64,000 nt of DNA from Streptomyces aculeolatus. Lineage in GTDB: Bacteria > Actinomycetota > Actinomycetes > Streptomycetales > Streptomycetaceae. The stretch spans positions 114,128 to 178,127 of the forward strand of contig NZ_JAINRD010000022.1 of the NCBI RefSeq assembly GCF_020400605.1, written 5' to 3'. A program made the translations under genes and the position numbers. This document shows positions 17,901 to 25,377 of the stretch, in pieces. Numbering within the stretch: the stretch's first letter is position 1; every line of letters starts with the position of its first letter. The notes below the pieces were generated by a model, which was not told where the DNA came from, made no database searches, and saw only the letters and a program-made list of their open reading frames with translations.

Positions 17901-19872
17901 GCTCGACCTGCTGCACCGGGAGTCCGCCGTCGACCGGCACCTGGGCGTCGCCCACCACCGCCGCGGCGTACGCGCCGAACCCGTGCTCGCCCCCGCCGGG
18001 GAACGCCCCCCGCCCGCCCCGCCGGTCGAGGCGCCCGTCGTCGTCGCGACCGGCGGCGGGCGGGGCATCACCGCCGAGCTGGCCGACCAGCTCGGCGCGC
18101 TGTCCCGGCCCGCCGCGATCTGGCTGCTCGGCTCCGGGCCCGCCCCCGGTCCCGCCGACGCCGACACGCTCCCCGCCGACCGGCCCACCGCCCTGCGGCG
18201 GCTGATGGCCGAGCATCCCGGCGCCAGGCTCGCCGAGCTGAACCGGCGCCACAACCGCGCCGTGCAGGCCGCCGAGCGGGCCCGCACCCTGCGGCGGCTC
18301 GCCGCCCGCTACGGCGCCGACCGCGTGCACTACCGGCAGTGCGACGTGCTCGACCCCGGCGCGCTGCGCGCCGTCGCCGCCGAGATCGCCGCGGCCGGCG
18401 GCGCCGACGTCGTCGTGCACGGCGCCGGCGTGGAGCGGGCCACCGCGCTGCGGCGCAAGACGCCCGCCGAGTTCCGGGCCGTACGGGACGTGAAGGTCCG
18501 CGGCTGGCTCAACCTGCGCGCCGCGTTCGCCGCCCACGACCCCGCCCTGTGGCTGGCGATCAGCTCGGTCACCACCGTCGTGGCCCGCCCCGGCGAGGCC
18601 GACTACATCTCCGCCAACGAGTTCCTCACCCACGCCGCCGCCCACGCCCGCGCGGCCGGCGGCGCCGACGCGCACGCCCTGGTCTCCGGCCTGTGGACCG
18701 AGAGCGGCATGGTGACGCACACCCAGGTCCAGGACGCGTACCTCGCCCGCGAGGACAACTTCACCCACCTCGACGACGCCCTCGGCCGCCGCTACTTCCG
18801 CACCGAACTCCTGCACCGCCGCCGCGACCCGCACACCTCCGTGTGGCTCGGCGAGACCGAGTGGCGCATGCTCGCCGCCGCGGCGCCGGAGCTGCGCGCC
18901 GCCGGCGCCCGGCCGCACGAACCCGCCGGGGCGTTCGTCCGCGGTCCCGGCACGCCGGCCGGGGACGGCGGCACGGCCTGGGAGCTGCGGCTCGGGCTGG
19001 ACGACCACCCGTACGTCCGCGACCACCGGGTGGACGAACGGCCCACGCTGCCGGGGACGTTCATCATGGAGATCGCCGCCGAGGCCGCCGCCGCGGTCGG
19101 TGCCGGGCGGCCGGTGGCCGTCACGGACGCCGTGTTCGCGCGGTTCGTGCGCGCGGCGGAGGAGCAGTGGCCGCGTACCCTCGTGGTCACCGCGCGGGCC
19201 GAGCGGCCCGGCCGCGTCGAGGTGGTCGTCGCCGCCCCGCCGCGCGGCCCCGTCCCGGCGCGGGAGTACAGCCGGATGACGGTCCTCCTCGACGGCTCGT
19301 ACGCGCCCCGGCCCGACCCCGCGCCGGCCGAGGGCCCCCTCGCCCCCGCCCGCGACGCCTACGCACTGCCCGGCTCCCCGGTCCGGCTCCGCGGCATGTT
19401 CGACTCGCTGCGCGAACCGCGCACGGGCCCCGCCGGCGGCTCCGCCGGGCTGCACCTGCCGCCGCCGGAAGACCTCGGCCCGCTACGGGACTTCCTCCTG
19501 CCCGCGCTGGCCATGGACAGCCTCCTGCGCGCGACCGCCGCCACCTCCGCCACCGCGGACGCACCGGTCCCCGTGCCCGTGCGCATCGACCGCCTCGACC
19601 TCTACGCCCCCGGCAACGACGCCGAGGCGGCCGGGGAACCCGCGCCGGTCGACCTGCGCCACCGGACCGCCGCCGACGGCACGGTGGCCCGCTGCGAGGC
19701 CGTCGCCGACGGCGGGCGGGTGCTGTTCGCGTTCACCGGGCTCACCACCCGCGACAAACGGGCCACGGCGACGCTCTCCGCCCGCCGGGCCGGCCCGCCG
19801 CGTGACCCGGGCCCCGACCCGGCGCCGCCGCCCCTGTCCCGTACCGCAGCCGCCGGAAGGAGCGCCCGATGA
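14977..19872 (+). CDS. Iterative type I synthase KS-CLF-KR-DH (PUFA/HglE-like)
   Basis: The 1631-residue protein starts at ATG 14977 inside the preceding gene. Domains: KS (about 55-500) with Cys246 (DTACSSSL), His380 (HATGT) and His415 (SLIGHTGW); a CLF-like second ketosynthase (about 520-745) in which the active cysteine is lost (LDAGPDSSHAAL); a linker or pseudo-domain (about 750-1015); a KR (about 1016-1310) with TGGGRGIT and Tyr1210 (DYISANEF); and a hot-dog dehydratase (about 1335-1605) with His1350 (RDHRVDERPTLPG) and Asp1514 (LAMDSLLR). No AT, ACP, ER or TE is present. The set should build a polyene or partly reduced chain iteratively on the ACP encoded at 13599. The nearest relatives by domain logic are PUFA synthases and heterocyst-glycolipid-type enzymes. 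Confidence 0.87.
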   Translation: MADGTEGGAPRPLRYRVEAGAADRAAADAAVAALRARGLDAAVRTAGSLPLPAAGPVDPGAIVAVGMGLAVPGAYSPDELWHLLRDRVPQFSEPGDRMDIDALWSADPAAPDKTYTRTSGFIHDLRPHPRLRAELAAGRPPQREPSGGWLRHSVLQALDGVRLDAGTRAFAAVGMTADGGHAAEHGLLRHGARLLAGPRGGGTDPLAALYPAGSPDLADTAPYRVVREALAGLADPVETVVVDTACSSSLYSFDFGMRALREGRADVALCGGTYAVNAQTMVLFAKLDGLARDGRVRSLDAGADGVLFSDGAAVVALKTYGRALADGDPVLGFVRGFGGSSDGRGKAVYAPNPAGQRIALERAWAAAGVGPRDVDWIVAHATGTAAGDQAELQALAAAAPGKDWTVTSNKSLIGHTGWAAGAVNVIHALLALRHEAIPAQHLYSGPVAGAATVPVRTLPWRPSPGGRARTAGVSAMGFGGTNAHLVVSDRPGPAAPAAADPAPVVVVATTALEPPPRSPVFGASFPAPAPLEVRLPPAVLERLDRSQLMALRCALALRADWGGPDGGGPDAGLLSRTGVFVGHSGQVRQALACTMRAYLDDIEGRAEGDVSALAEGIRALAPESNSDSLPGLMPNIIASRVAQLLDLHGPNMTLDAGPDSSHAALAAACRHLAAGELDAAVVIGATAAAELVTPPPGEVTTEAAAAAVLMRRDEAESRGLRVLGELTVAPPAGPDAAVPPPAAEPAGARPYFHAAEGLVALHRAVRANDAAAELAPVAPGTPALTYAPESPAAPDRLGELRPHVLRLKRLDRPGVRAPLPALPPDTLVLTNDPAGLAGVALPRGCAVAAPRAACPGPAADVHVLDAPEELAAVLADRGLRHVRVLFDTAHRPAAAPDALPTATLELHELAFTAAHLLADPLDARGSYAVLVLDPGVPAPGPATGLFAGLVRALAADLPGALVYAVVSDARDLADGLDLLHRESAVDRHLGVAHHRRGVRAEPVLAPAGERPPPAPPVEAPVVVATGGGRGITAELADQLGALSRPAAIWLLGSGPAPGPADADTLPADRPTALRRLMAEHPGARLAELNRRHNRAVQAAERARTLRRLAARYGADRVHYRQCDVLDPGALRAVAAEIAAAGGADVVVHGAGVERATALRRKTPAEFRAVRDVKVRGWLNLRAAFAAHDPALWLAISSVTTVVARPGEADYISANEFLTHAAAHARAAGGADAHALVSGLWTESGMVTHTQVQDAYLAREDNFTHLDDALGRRYFRTELLHRRRDPHTSVWLGETEWRMLAAAAPELRAAGARPHEPAGAFVRGPGTPAGDGGTAWELRLGLDDHPYVRDHRVDERPTLPGTFIMEIAAEAAAAVGAGRPVAVTDAVFARFVRAAEEQWPRTLVVTARAERPGRVEVVVAAPPRGPVPAREYSRMTVLLDGSYAPRPDPAPAEGPLAPARDAYALPGSPVRLRGMFDSLREPRTGPAGGSAGLHLPPPEDLGPLRDFLLPALAMDSLLRATAATSATADAPVPVPVRIDRLDLYAPGNDAEAAGEPAPVDLRHRTAADGTVARCEAVADGGRVLFAFTGLTTRDKRATATLSARRAGPPRDPGPDPAPPPLSRTAAAGRSAR

Positions 19873-20798
19873 CCGCCCTGTACGACGTCGCCGCGCACAT
19901 CGCGCCCGTGTCGGTGCCCATCGCCGACCTCGCCCCCCGCCTCGGCGTCGGCGACCGCGACCTCGCCCTGTTCCACCGCTACTTCGGCCTGCGCGACGTG
20001 CGCATGTCGCCGGACGCCGGACTGCGCGAGATGACGGTGGCCGCCGGCCGCGAGCTGACCGCGCTCCAGGGCAACGAGCACCGCGTGTCGTACGTCGTCA
20101 GCGCCCGCACCATCCCCATCGGCTCCCGCGCCTCGCAGAACCCCGTGCACGACGCGGCCGACGAACTCGGCCTGGGGCACGCCGCGGTGTTCACCGTCAC
20201 CCAGCAGGCGTGCTCCTCCGGCCTCGCCGCCGTCGACCTCGCCGGGCGGCTGCTCGCCGAGGACGGCGACCCGGACGCGCTGGCGCTCGTCGTCGCGGGG
20301 GAGAAGGCCGACTGGCCCACCGCCCAGCTCATCCCCGGCACCACCGTGATGGGCGAGTCGTCGGCCGCCTGCCTGGTGTCCGCCGGCGGCGGGGGCGACG
20401 TGCTGCGCAGCTACGTCACCCGCACTTTCGGCGAGTACCACGACGTGAAGCTCCCGCCGCCGCGCGGGGAGGAGTTCGAGCGGCGCTACGCGGAGCGGCT
20501 GACGACCGTGATCCGCGAGGCGGTGGCCGCGGCCGGGATCTGCCTGGAGGACCTGGCGTGGATCCTGCCGCACAACGTCAACCGCATCTCCTGGGCGAAG
20601 GCCGCCCAGATCCTGGACTTCCCGCGCTCGCGCATCTGCCTGGACAACGTCGCGGCGCTCGGGCACTGCTTCGGCGCCGACTCCTTCATCAACTACGTGA
20701 CCCTGCGCGACGCCGGCCGGCTCCGCAAGGGCGACTGCTACCTGATGGCCGCGGTGGGGCTCGGCGCCACCTTCGCGGCCGCCGTGTTCCGCCACTGA
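19869..20798 (+). CDS. 3-oxoacyl-ACP synthase III-like priming enzyme with Asn-to-His change
   Basis: The 309-residue protein has the KAS III thiolase fold. Cys115 lies in TQQACSSGL and His235 in ILPHNVNRI, matching the first two FabH catalytic residues. The third position, normally Asn in HGNTSAAS, reads ALGHCFGADS, so His266 replaces Asn. KAS III enzymes condense a starter with malonyl-ACP; departures from the Cys-His-Asn triad occur in members that accept unusual acyl groups or catalyse acyl transfer. Start and preceding stop overlap (ATGA) after AAGGAG. Placed just before the ATP-grasp/decarboxylase/ACP trio, it is the natural candidate for moving the amino-acyl starter into the polyketide line. 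Confidence 0.82.
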   Translation: MTALYDVAAHIAPVSVPIADLAPRLGVGDRDLALFHRYFGLRDVRMSPDAGLREMTVAAGRELTALQGNEHRVSYVVSARTIPIGSRASQNPVHDAADELGLGHAAVFTVTQQACSSGLAAVDLAGRLLAEDGDPDALALVVAGEKADWPTAQLIPGTTVMGESSAACLVSAGGGGDVLRSYVTRTFGEYHDVKLPPPRGEEFERRYAERLTTVIREAVAAAGICLEDLAWILPHNVNRISWAKAAQILDFPRSRICLDNVAALGHCFGADSFINYVTLRDAGRLRKGDCYLMAAVGLGATFAAAVFRH

Positions 20799-20873
20799 CG
20801 GCGTACGCACCGGCAGGACACCGGGACAGGCCGACACGAACAGCAGCAAAAACGCCAGGAAGAGGGGGACGAC

Positions 20874-22265
20874 ATGACCGGCACCCCGCCGGCCGAAGAC
20901 TTCATGAGCGGCGTCCGGCGCGCCTGCACCGGCGATCCGGCCGCACCGCTCGTACTGCTCGGCAACATCGAGGTCGAACGCGACTGGGCCCGCGGCGAGC
21001 CCGGCGTGCCGGCCGTCGGGGACAACGCGCCCTCCGCGGTCGTCGCGCGCATGGACGAGTTCGCGCTGCTGCTCGGCGGCGCGGCCGACCACGTGGTCCT
21101 CAAGTCCGCGCCCGACCCCGGCTACCTGGACTACCTGCGCGGCCTCGGCCTCGACCTGCCGCACGTGCAGGTCACCGACCGCTGCCGGCCCGGGGTCCCG
21201 GTCACCGGGGAGGCGCTGGACTCGCCCGGCCTGCTCGCCCGGCTGCGCGCGCTCGGAGGTCCGGTACGGCTCCTCCCGCACGGGATGTCCGCCACCGAGG
21301 AGGAGCTGTGCCGGCGGACCGGTCTCAGCCCCGCGCTGCCGCCCGCGGCGGTCGCCAAGCGCGTCAACAGCAAGATCTACAGCCGCCGCGTCACCGCCGA
21401 GCTGGGCGTGCCCCTCGCCGAGGGCTGGGAGTGCGAGTCGGTCGCGGAGTTCGAGGCCGTCGCGGAGAAGGCCGCCGCGCGGATCGCGGACGGCGCCGTC
21501 GTCGGCGTCAAGGACGCGTACGGCGTCTCCGGCAAGGGCATCGTCGTCGCCGACCGGGCGCGGCGGCTGGAGCAACTGGTGCGGATGGTGCGCCGGCGCG
21601 CGGAGCGTACCGGGGACGACCGGCTCGCCGTGGTGGTGGAGGTGTGGGCCGACAAGGCCGCCGACCTCAACTACCACCTCACCGTGGGCCGGGACGGCTC
21701 CGTGCGCTTCGACTTCGTCAAGGAGGCGCTCACCGCCGGCGGCGTCCACAAGGGCCACCGCTTCCCGGCCCGGCTCACCCCCGGGCAGCACGCGGCCGTC
21801 GAGGAGACCGCGCGGCTCCTCGGCGGGCGGCTCGCCGCCGACGGCTACCACGGGCCCGTGGGCGTCGACGCCCTCGTACGGACCGACGGCTCGCTGCTGC
21901 CCGTGCTGGAGATCAACGCCCGTAACAACATGTCCACGTACCAGACCCGGCTGCAGGAGCGGTGCGTCCCGGTGGACGCGGTCGCCGTCGCCCGGCAGTA
22001 CGACGTGCGGCTGCCCGGCCCCGTCCCGTTCGACCGGCTCGCCGCCGCCCTCGGCCCGCTGCTCTTCGACCGCGCCGCGGGCCGCGGCGCGCTCCCCGAC
22101 AACCACGCGACCACGGGCGCCGCCTTCGCCGGCCCCGCGGAGCCCCCGGCCGCCCCGGCGGACGGCCGCTTCTACTTCCTCCTCGTCGCCCCCGGCCAGG
22201 CGGAGGCGGACGCGCTGGACGCCGAAGTGGCCGCGCGCCTGACCGAGTTCGGAGAACCGAGATGA
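20874..22265 (+). CDS. ATP-grasp amino acid:ACP ligase, BtrJ-like role
   Basis: The 463-residue protein has a pre-ATP-grasp region (about 1-150), then an ATP-grasp core with KRVNSKIYSRRV, VGVKDAYGVSGKGIVV (glycine-rich loop near 205-220), and the metal-binding end VDALVRTDGSLLPVLEINARNNMSTY. ATP-grasp ligases activate carboxylates as acyl phosphates and join them to amines or thiols. In butirosin synthesis BtrJ attaches L-glutamate to the carrier BtrI. The next two genes here are a BtrK-like decarboxylase and a stand-alone ACP, so the same amino acid-to-ACP chemistry is inferred. The start follows AGGGGGAC, 75 bases after the KAS III gene. Amino acid choice is not readable; peptide-bond formation is the alternative. 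Confidence 0.75.
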   Translation: MTGTPPAEDFMSGVRRACTGDPAAPLVLLGNIEVERDWARGEPGVPAVGDNAPSAVVARMDEFALLLGGAADHVVLKSAPDPGYLDYLRGLGLDLPHVQVTDRCRPGVPVTGEALDSPGLLARLRALGGPVRLLPHGMSATEEELCRRTGLSPALPPAAVAKRVNSKIYSRRVTAELGVPLAEGWECESVAEFEAVAEKAAARIADGAVVGVKDAYGVSGKGIVVADRARRLEQLVRMVRRRAERTGDDRLAVVVEVWADKAADLNYHLTVGRDGSVRFDFVKEALTAGGVHKGHRFPARLTPGQHAAVEETARLLGGRLAADGYHGPVGVDALVRTDGSLLPVLEINARNNMSTYQTRLQERCVPVDAVAVARQYDVRLPGPVPFDRLAAALGPLLFDRAAGRGALPDNHATTGAAFAGPAEPPAAPADGRFYFLLVAPGQAEADALDAEVAARLTEFGEPR

Positions 22266-23533
22266 TCGACGACACGCCCGCCACCCACTGCCAGGGCCTC
22301 GCGCTCGCGGACCTGGCCGCCGAGTTCGGCACCCCGCTGTACCTCTACGACGCCGACCGGCTGCGCGCCCAGTACACGGGCCTGCGGGAGCGGCTGCACC
22401 CGGCGCTGCGGCTCTTCTACTCCCTCAAGGCCAACCCCAACGTCGCCGTGACCCGCACCATGCGCGAGCTGGGCGCCGGGCTGGAGCTGTCGTCGCTGGC
22501 CGAGCTGGCCACCGCGCAGCGCGCCGGCGCCGCCGGCGAGGAGATGCTCTTCCTCGGCCCCGGCAAGAGCCGCGACGAGATCGCCGCGTGCCTCAAGGCC
22601 GGTGCCCTCCTCATCGCCGAGTCGCTGCCCGAACTGGCCGTCATCGACGAGGAGGCCCGCCACCGCGGCACCGCCGCCGACGTGCTGCTCCGCGTGAACC
22701 CGGCGTTCGAGCTGAAGGGCGGCGGGCTGACGATGGGCGGCAAGCCCCGGCAGTTCGGCATCGACGAGGAAGTCCTCGACACGCTCGACCCGGCCGCCCT
22801 GCGGCGGTACGGGAACGTGCGGGTGACCGGTGTGCACGCGTACATGGGCACCCGCATCCTGGCCGCCGCCGCGGTCGTGGAGAACACCCGGCGCATCCTC
22901 GAACTGGCCGAACGGCTCGCCGGGCGGCTCGGGTTCGGCCTCGGTACGGTCGACGTCGGCGGCGGGCTGGGCGTGGCGTACCACGCGGCCGAGAGCGACC
23001 TCGACGCCGACGAGCTGACCGCGGGCCTCAACCCCGTCGTCGCCGCCTTCCACGCCGCTCACCCGGACACCCGGCTGGTGATGGAACTGGGCCGCTACCT
23101 GGCCGCGCCCGCCGGCACCTACCTGACCCGGGTCCGGTACACGAAGGAGTCGCGCGGCGAGCGCTTCGCCGTCTGCGACGGCGGCACCAACCACCACATG
23201 GCCGCCGTCGGCATCGGCTCGCCCTTCCGCCGCAACTTCCCCATGTACCGCGTCGGCGGCGGCGGGCCCGCCGTCCCGTGGAACGTCACCGGGCCGCTGT
23301 GCACCCCCAACGACACCCTCGGCAAGGCCGTCGACCTGCCCGCGGACCTCGCGCCCGGCGACCTCGTCGCCGTCACCCGCTCCGGCGCGTACGGGCCGAG
23401 CGCCTCACCCGTGCTGTTCCTCAGCCACGGCCACCCCGCCGAGGTGCTCGTCACCGCCGGCCGCGCCCGGCTCGTACGGCGCCGCGACACCGTCGACGAC
23501 CTGCTGGAGCGGCAGTCGGACCCCGTTCCGTAG
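22262..23533 (+). CDS. PLP-dependent aminoacyl-ACP decarboxylase, BtrK-like
   Basis: The 423-residue fold-III enzyme carries Lys56 (YSLKANPN), FLGPGKSRDEI, MGGKPRQFGID, HAYMGTRIL, the VDVGGGLGV phosphate loop, DGGTNHHMA and Cys347 (GPLCTPND), and ends RRRDTVDDLLERQ. The last several segments match butirosin BtrK, as I recall its sequence, far better than diaminopimelate decarboxylase. BtrK decarboxylates glutamyl-S-ACP to 4-aminobutyryl-S-ACP. ATGA overlap with the ATP-grasp gene and the ACP gene 66 bases downstream complete the trio. The expected product is an omega-amino acyl thioester on the small ACP. A free amino acid substrate is less likely given this context. Confidence 0.82.
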   Translation: MIDDTPATHCQGLALADLAAEFGTPLYLYDADRLRAQYTGLRERLHPALRLFYSLKANPNVAVTRTMRELGAGLELSSLAELATAQRAGAAGEEMLFLGPGKSRDEIAACLKAGALLIAESLPELAVIDEEARHRGTAADVLLRVNPAFELKGGGLTMGGKPRQFGIDEEVLDTLDPAALRRYGNVRVTGVHAYMGTRILAAAAVVENTRRILELAERLAGRLGFGLGTVDVGGGLGVAYHAAESDLDADELTAGLNPVVAAFHAAHPDTRLVMELGRYLAAPAGTYLTRVRYTKESRGERFAVCDGGTNHHMAAVGIGSPFRRNFPMYRVGGGGPAVPWNVTGPLCTPNDTLGKAVDLPADLAPGDLVAVTRSGAYGPSASPVLFLSHGHPAEVLVTAGRARLVRRRDTVDDLLERQSDPVP

Positions 23534-23599
23534 AACCCGCCGGCACCCCGCAGACCACTCACCGCACCGACGCACCACCGTTCCCCCAGGAGGCAGAGC

Positions 23600-23881
23600 A
23601 TGACCACGCACGTCGACGAGGCAGGGTCCGACCTTGAGGTCAAGGTCATCAAGTCGCTGGAGGTCGTGCTGCGCAAGGACCTCGGCGAGGCCACCGCGCA
23701 GACGAAGCTCTTCGAGGAGCTGGGCCTGGACTCCACCAGCGTCCTCGAACTCCTCATGACGCTGGAGGACGACCACGGCATCGAGATCGACCCCGAGACC
23801 CTGGAGCCCGAGCACCTGGAGACGGTCGGCGCGGTGTGCGCGTTCATCGAGGTGTCCGCCGGCCCCGGCGCGGCGGGCTAG
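23600..23881 (+). CDS. Stand-alone acyl carrier protein, probable amino acid carrier
   Basis: The 93-residue ACP has the phosphopantetheine site Ser45 in EELGLDSTSVLELL and the usual four-helix pattern, with an acidic helix II/III region (EDDHGIEIDPETLEPEHLET). It is not of the PUFA LGIDSxKR type seen in the AT-ACP protein, so the two carriers probably serve different steps. An AGGAGG box lies about seven bases before the ATG. Its place directly after the ATP-grasp ligase and BtrK-like decarboxylase suggests that it carries the amino acid starter. Activation should come from one of the two local phosphopantetheinyl transferases. Confidence 0.86.
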   Translation: MTTHVDEAGSDLEVKVIKSLEVVLRKDLGEATAQTKLFEELGLDSTSVLELLMTLEDDHGIEIDPETLEPEHLETVGAVCAFIEVSAGPGAAG

Positions 23882-23884
23882 GCG

Positions 23885-24703
23885 GTGGCGATGCCCGTCG
23901 CACTGGAGCGGCTCAGCGCCGTCGGCCCGCCGCCGGCCGGCCACGGCGGCACCACGGCCGCGGACCTGGCGGAGTACGCCGACGACCTGGAGACCGTCTA
24001 CGGCCCGCTGCCCGACCGCGGCTGGCTGGAGCGCGGCGAGCGCGTCTCGTACCCCGACCTGGTGACGGCCGCCGCCGACGTGCTCGGCGGCCCCGACGGC
24101 GGCGTGGACCTGCTGCTCACCGTCACGCCGGTGCCGGACTGCCAGGCCCGGGTGCTGCCCGGCTGCCTGCTGGCCGAGCTGCTGGGCGGCCGGCCGCAGG
24201 TCGTCGGCGTCAACGACCAGGGCGCGGCCGGGGTGTTCACCGCGCTGCGCCTGGCCCGCGGCCGGCTCGCCGGCGGCGGGGCGCGGCGCGCCGCGGTCGT
24301 CGTCATGGAGCAGTCCACGCTGCCGCCCGAGCCCGGGTACGCGCTGCCGCCGGGCAGCGGCGCGGCCGTCCTCGTCCTCGGCACCGGCGCCGGGCCGCGG
24401 CTTGCGGAGCTGACCGTGCGCCGCCTGCCCGCCGCCGAGCGGCGGCCGGAGCGGCGGTCCGGGGGCTGGCTGCGGCCGTGGTACGAGGCCGCGCTGCGGT
24501 ACGCCGCCGACCCCTGCGGCGAACTCGCCGTCGCCGACCGGGACGAGGCCCTGGGCTACGACTGCCGGGTGCTGTTCACCCCGGCCACCCCGGCCGCTCC
24601 GGTCGAGAGGGCCGGCGCGGCCGGTGCGGGCGGCCCCGCACCCGGGCCGGACCGGCCCACCACCCCGTTCCCGCGGCAGAGCGCACTGGAGGCGCGGACG
24701 TGA
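23885..24703 (+). CDS. Ketosynthase-like thiolase-fold protein lacking the active cysteine
   Basis: The 272-residue product resembles the N-terminal two thirds of a ketosynthase/thiolase: alternating strands and helices around LLLTVTPVPDCQARVLPGCL, RPQVVGVNDQGAAGVFTALR and RRAAVVVMEQSTLPPEPGYA, and a GSGAAVLVLG segment like the cofactor-free thiolase core. Where an active Cys would sit before the nucleophile-elbow helix, the sequence reads VNDQGAAG, so it cannot form an acyl-enzyme. It is far shorter than a full KS. GTG 23885 (or ATG 23891) starts three bases after the ACP stop. A structural partner of the KAS III protein, like a chain-length factor, is one idea; the call is tentative. Confidence 0.5.
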   Translation: MAMPVALERLSAVGPPPAGHGGTTAADLAEYADDLETVYGPLPDRGWLERGERVSYPDLVTAAADVLGGPDGGVDLLLTVTPVPDCQARVLPGCLLAELLGGRPQVVGVNDQGAAGVFTALRLARGRLAGGGARRAAVVVMEQSTLPPEPGYALPPGSGAAVLVLGTGAGPRLAELTVRRLPAAERRPERRSGGWLRPWYEAALRYAADPCGELAVADRDEALGYDCRVLFTPATPAAPVERAGAAGAGGPAPGPDRPTTPFPRQSALEART

Positions 24704-25377
24704 CCGTACGACCACTGCGGCAGCAGGCACCGGTGCTCGACACGGCGCTCGGGCTGCGCTGCCGCGCCCTCGCCAGGGCCGTGGGCCCCGCCCCCGCCCT
24801 GGCCGAACTCCGCGCCGGACTCGGCCCCGACGCCGTCGCCTGGGGCCCCGGCGGGCACGCGCTGCTGCCGCTGGACGCGGCCGACGCACCGGGCGGCGCG
24901 CCGGTCGCCACCCTGGGATTCGCCTCCGGCGACCTCGGGGTGTGGCGCGACGAACGCCACCGCGACGCCGCCTGCGGGCCCTGGACCGCGGGCGTGCTGT
25001 GGATCCGGCTGGGCCTCACCGAGCAGTTGCTGCGCACCGCGGCCGACCACCTGGCGGGCCGCCGGGTGGGCGGCGAGGTGCTGGCCGACATCTCGTCCGT
25101 ACGCACCATGCTCGGCGAGGCCGCCGCGGACCTCGTCGAGGCCCGCCTCCTGCTGGCGGACGGCACCGCACCGGACGACCCCGACGCACTCGCCGCCCCC
25201 CGCGCCGCGGACGCGCTCGTCCGGGCGCAGCGCACCGTGCTGCGGCTGTTCGGCGCCGCCGGCTATCTCGACGCCGGCCCCGGCCGGCTCGCCCGCGCCG
25301 TCGACCTGCTGGCCGACGTCCATCCCGTCGCCGCGGAGCCGGCGACCGGCCGCCACGCCACCGAGGTGAGCCCATGA
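24700..25377 (+). CDS. Short acyl-CoA-dehydrogenase-like helical protein
   Basis: The 225-residue protein starts at GTG 24700 overlapping the previous stop and ends overlapping the next start (ATGA). Its second half (TEQLLRTAADHLAGRRVGGE, DISSVRTMLGEAAADLVEAR, RAQRTVLRLFGAAGYLDAGP) has the spacing of the C-terminal four-helix bundle of acyl-CoA dehydrogenases, but no full FAD-binding middle domain is evident. It may be a degenerate subunit pairing with the complete dehydrogenase encoded next; heteromeric dehydrogenases are known in actinobacteria. I do not recognise a named family. Confidence 0.5.
   Translation: MTVRPLRQQAPVLDTALGLRCRALARAVGPAPALAELRAGLGPDAVAWGPGGHALLPLDAADAPGGAPVATLGFASGDLGVWRDERHRDAACGPWTAGVLWIRLGLTEQLLRTAADHLAGRRVGGEVLADISSVRTMLGEAAADLVEARLLLADGTAPDDPDALAAPRAADALVRAQRTVLRLFGAAGYLDAGPGRLARAVDLLADVHPVAAEPATGRHATEVSP

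Noticed and set aside
14926..19455. 1509-codon open frame on the minus strand opposite the synthase gene
   Set aside because: It is the antisense shadow of high-GC coding DNA: glycine/valine/arginine-rich with no domain, while the plus strand has complete KS, KR and DH motifs.
22262..23533. Diaminopimelate decarboxylase of lysine biosynthesis (LysA)
   Set aside because: The motifs and the C-terminal RRRDTVDDLLERQ match BtrK-type enzymes, and ATP-grasp and ACP genes flank it; no lysine biosynthetic genes are near.
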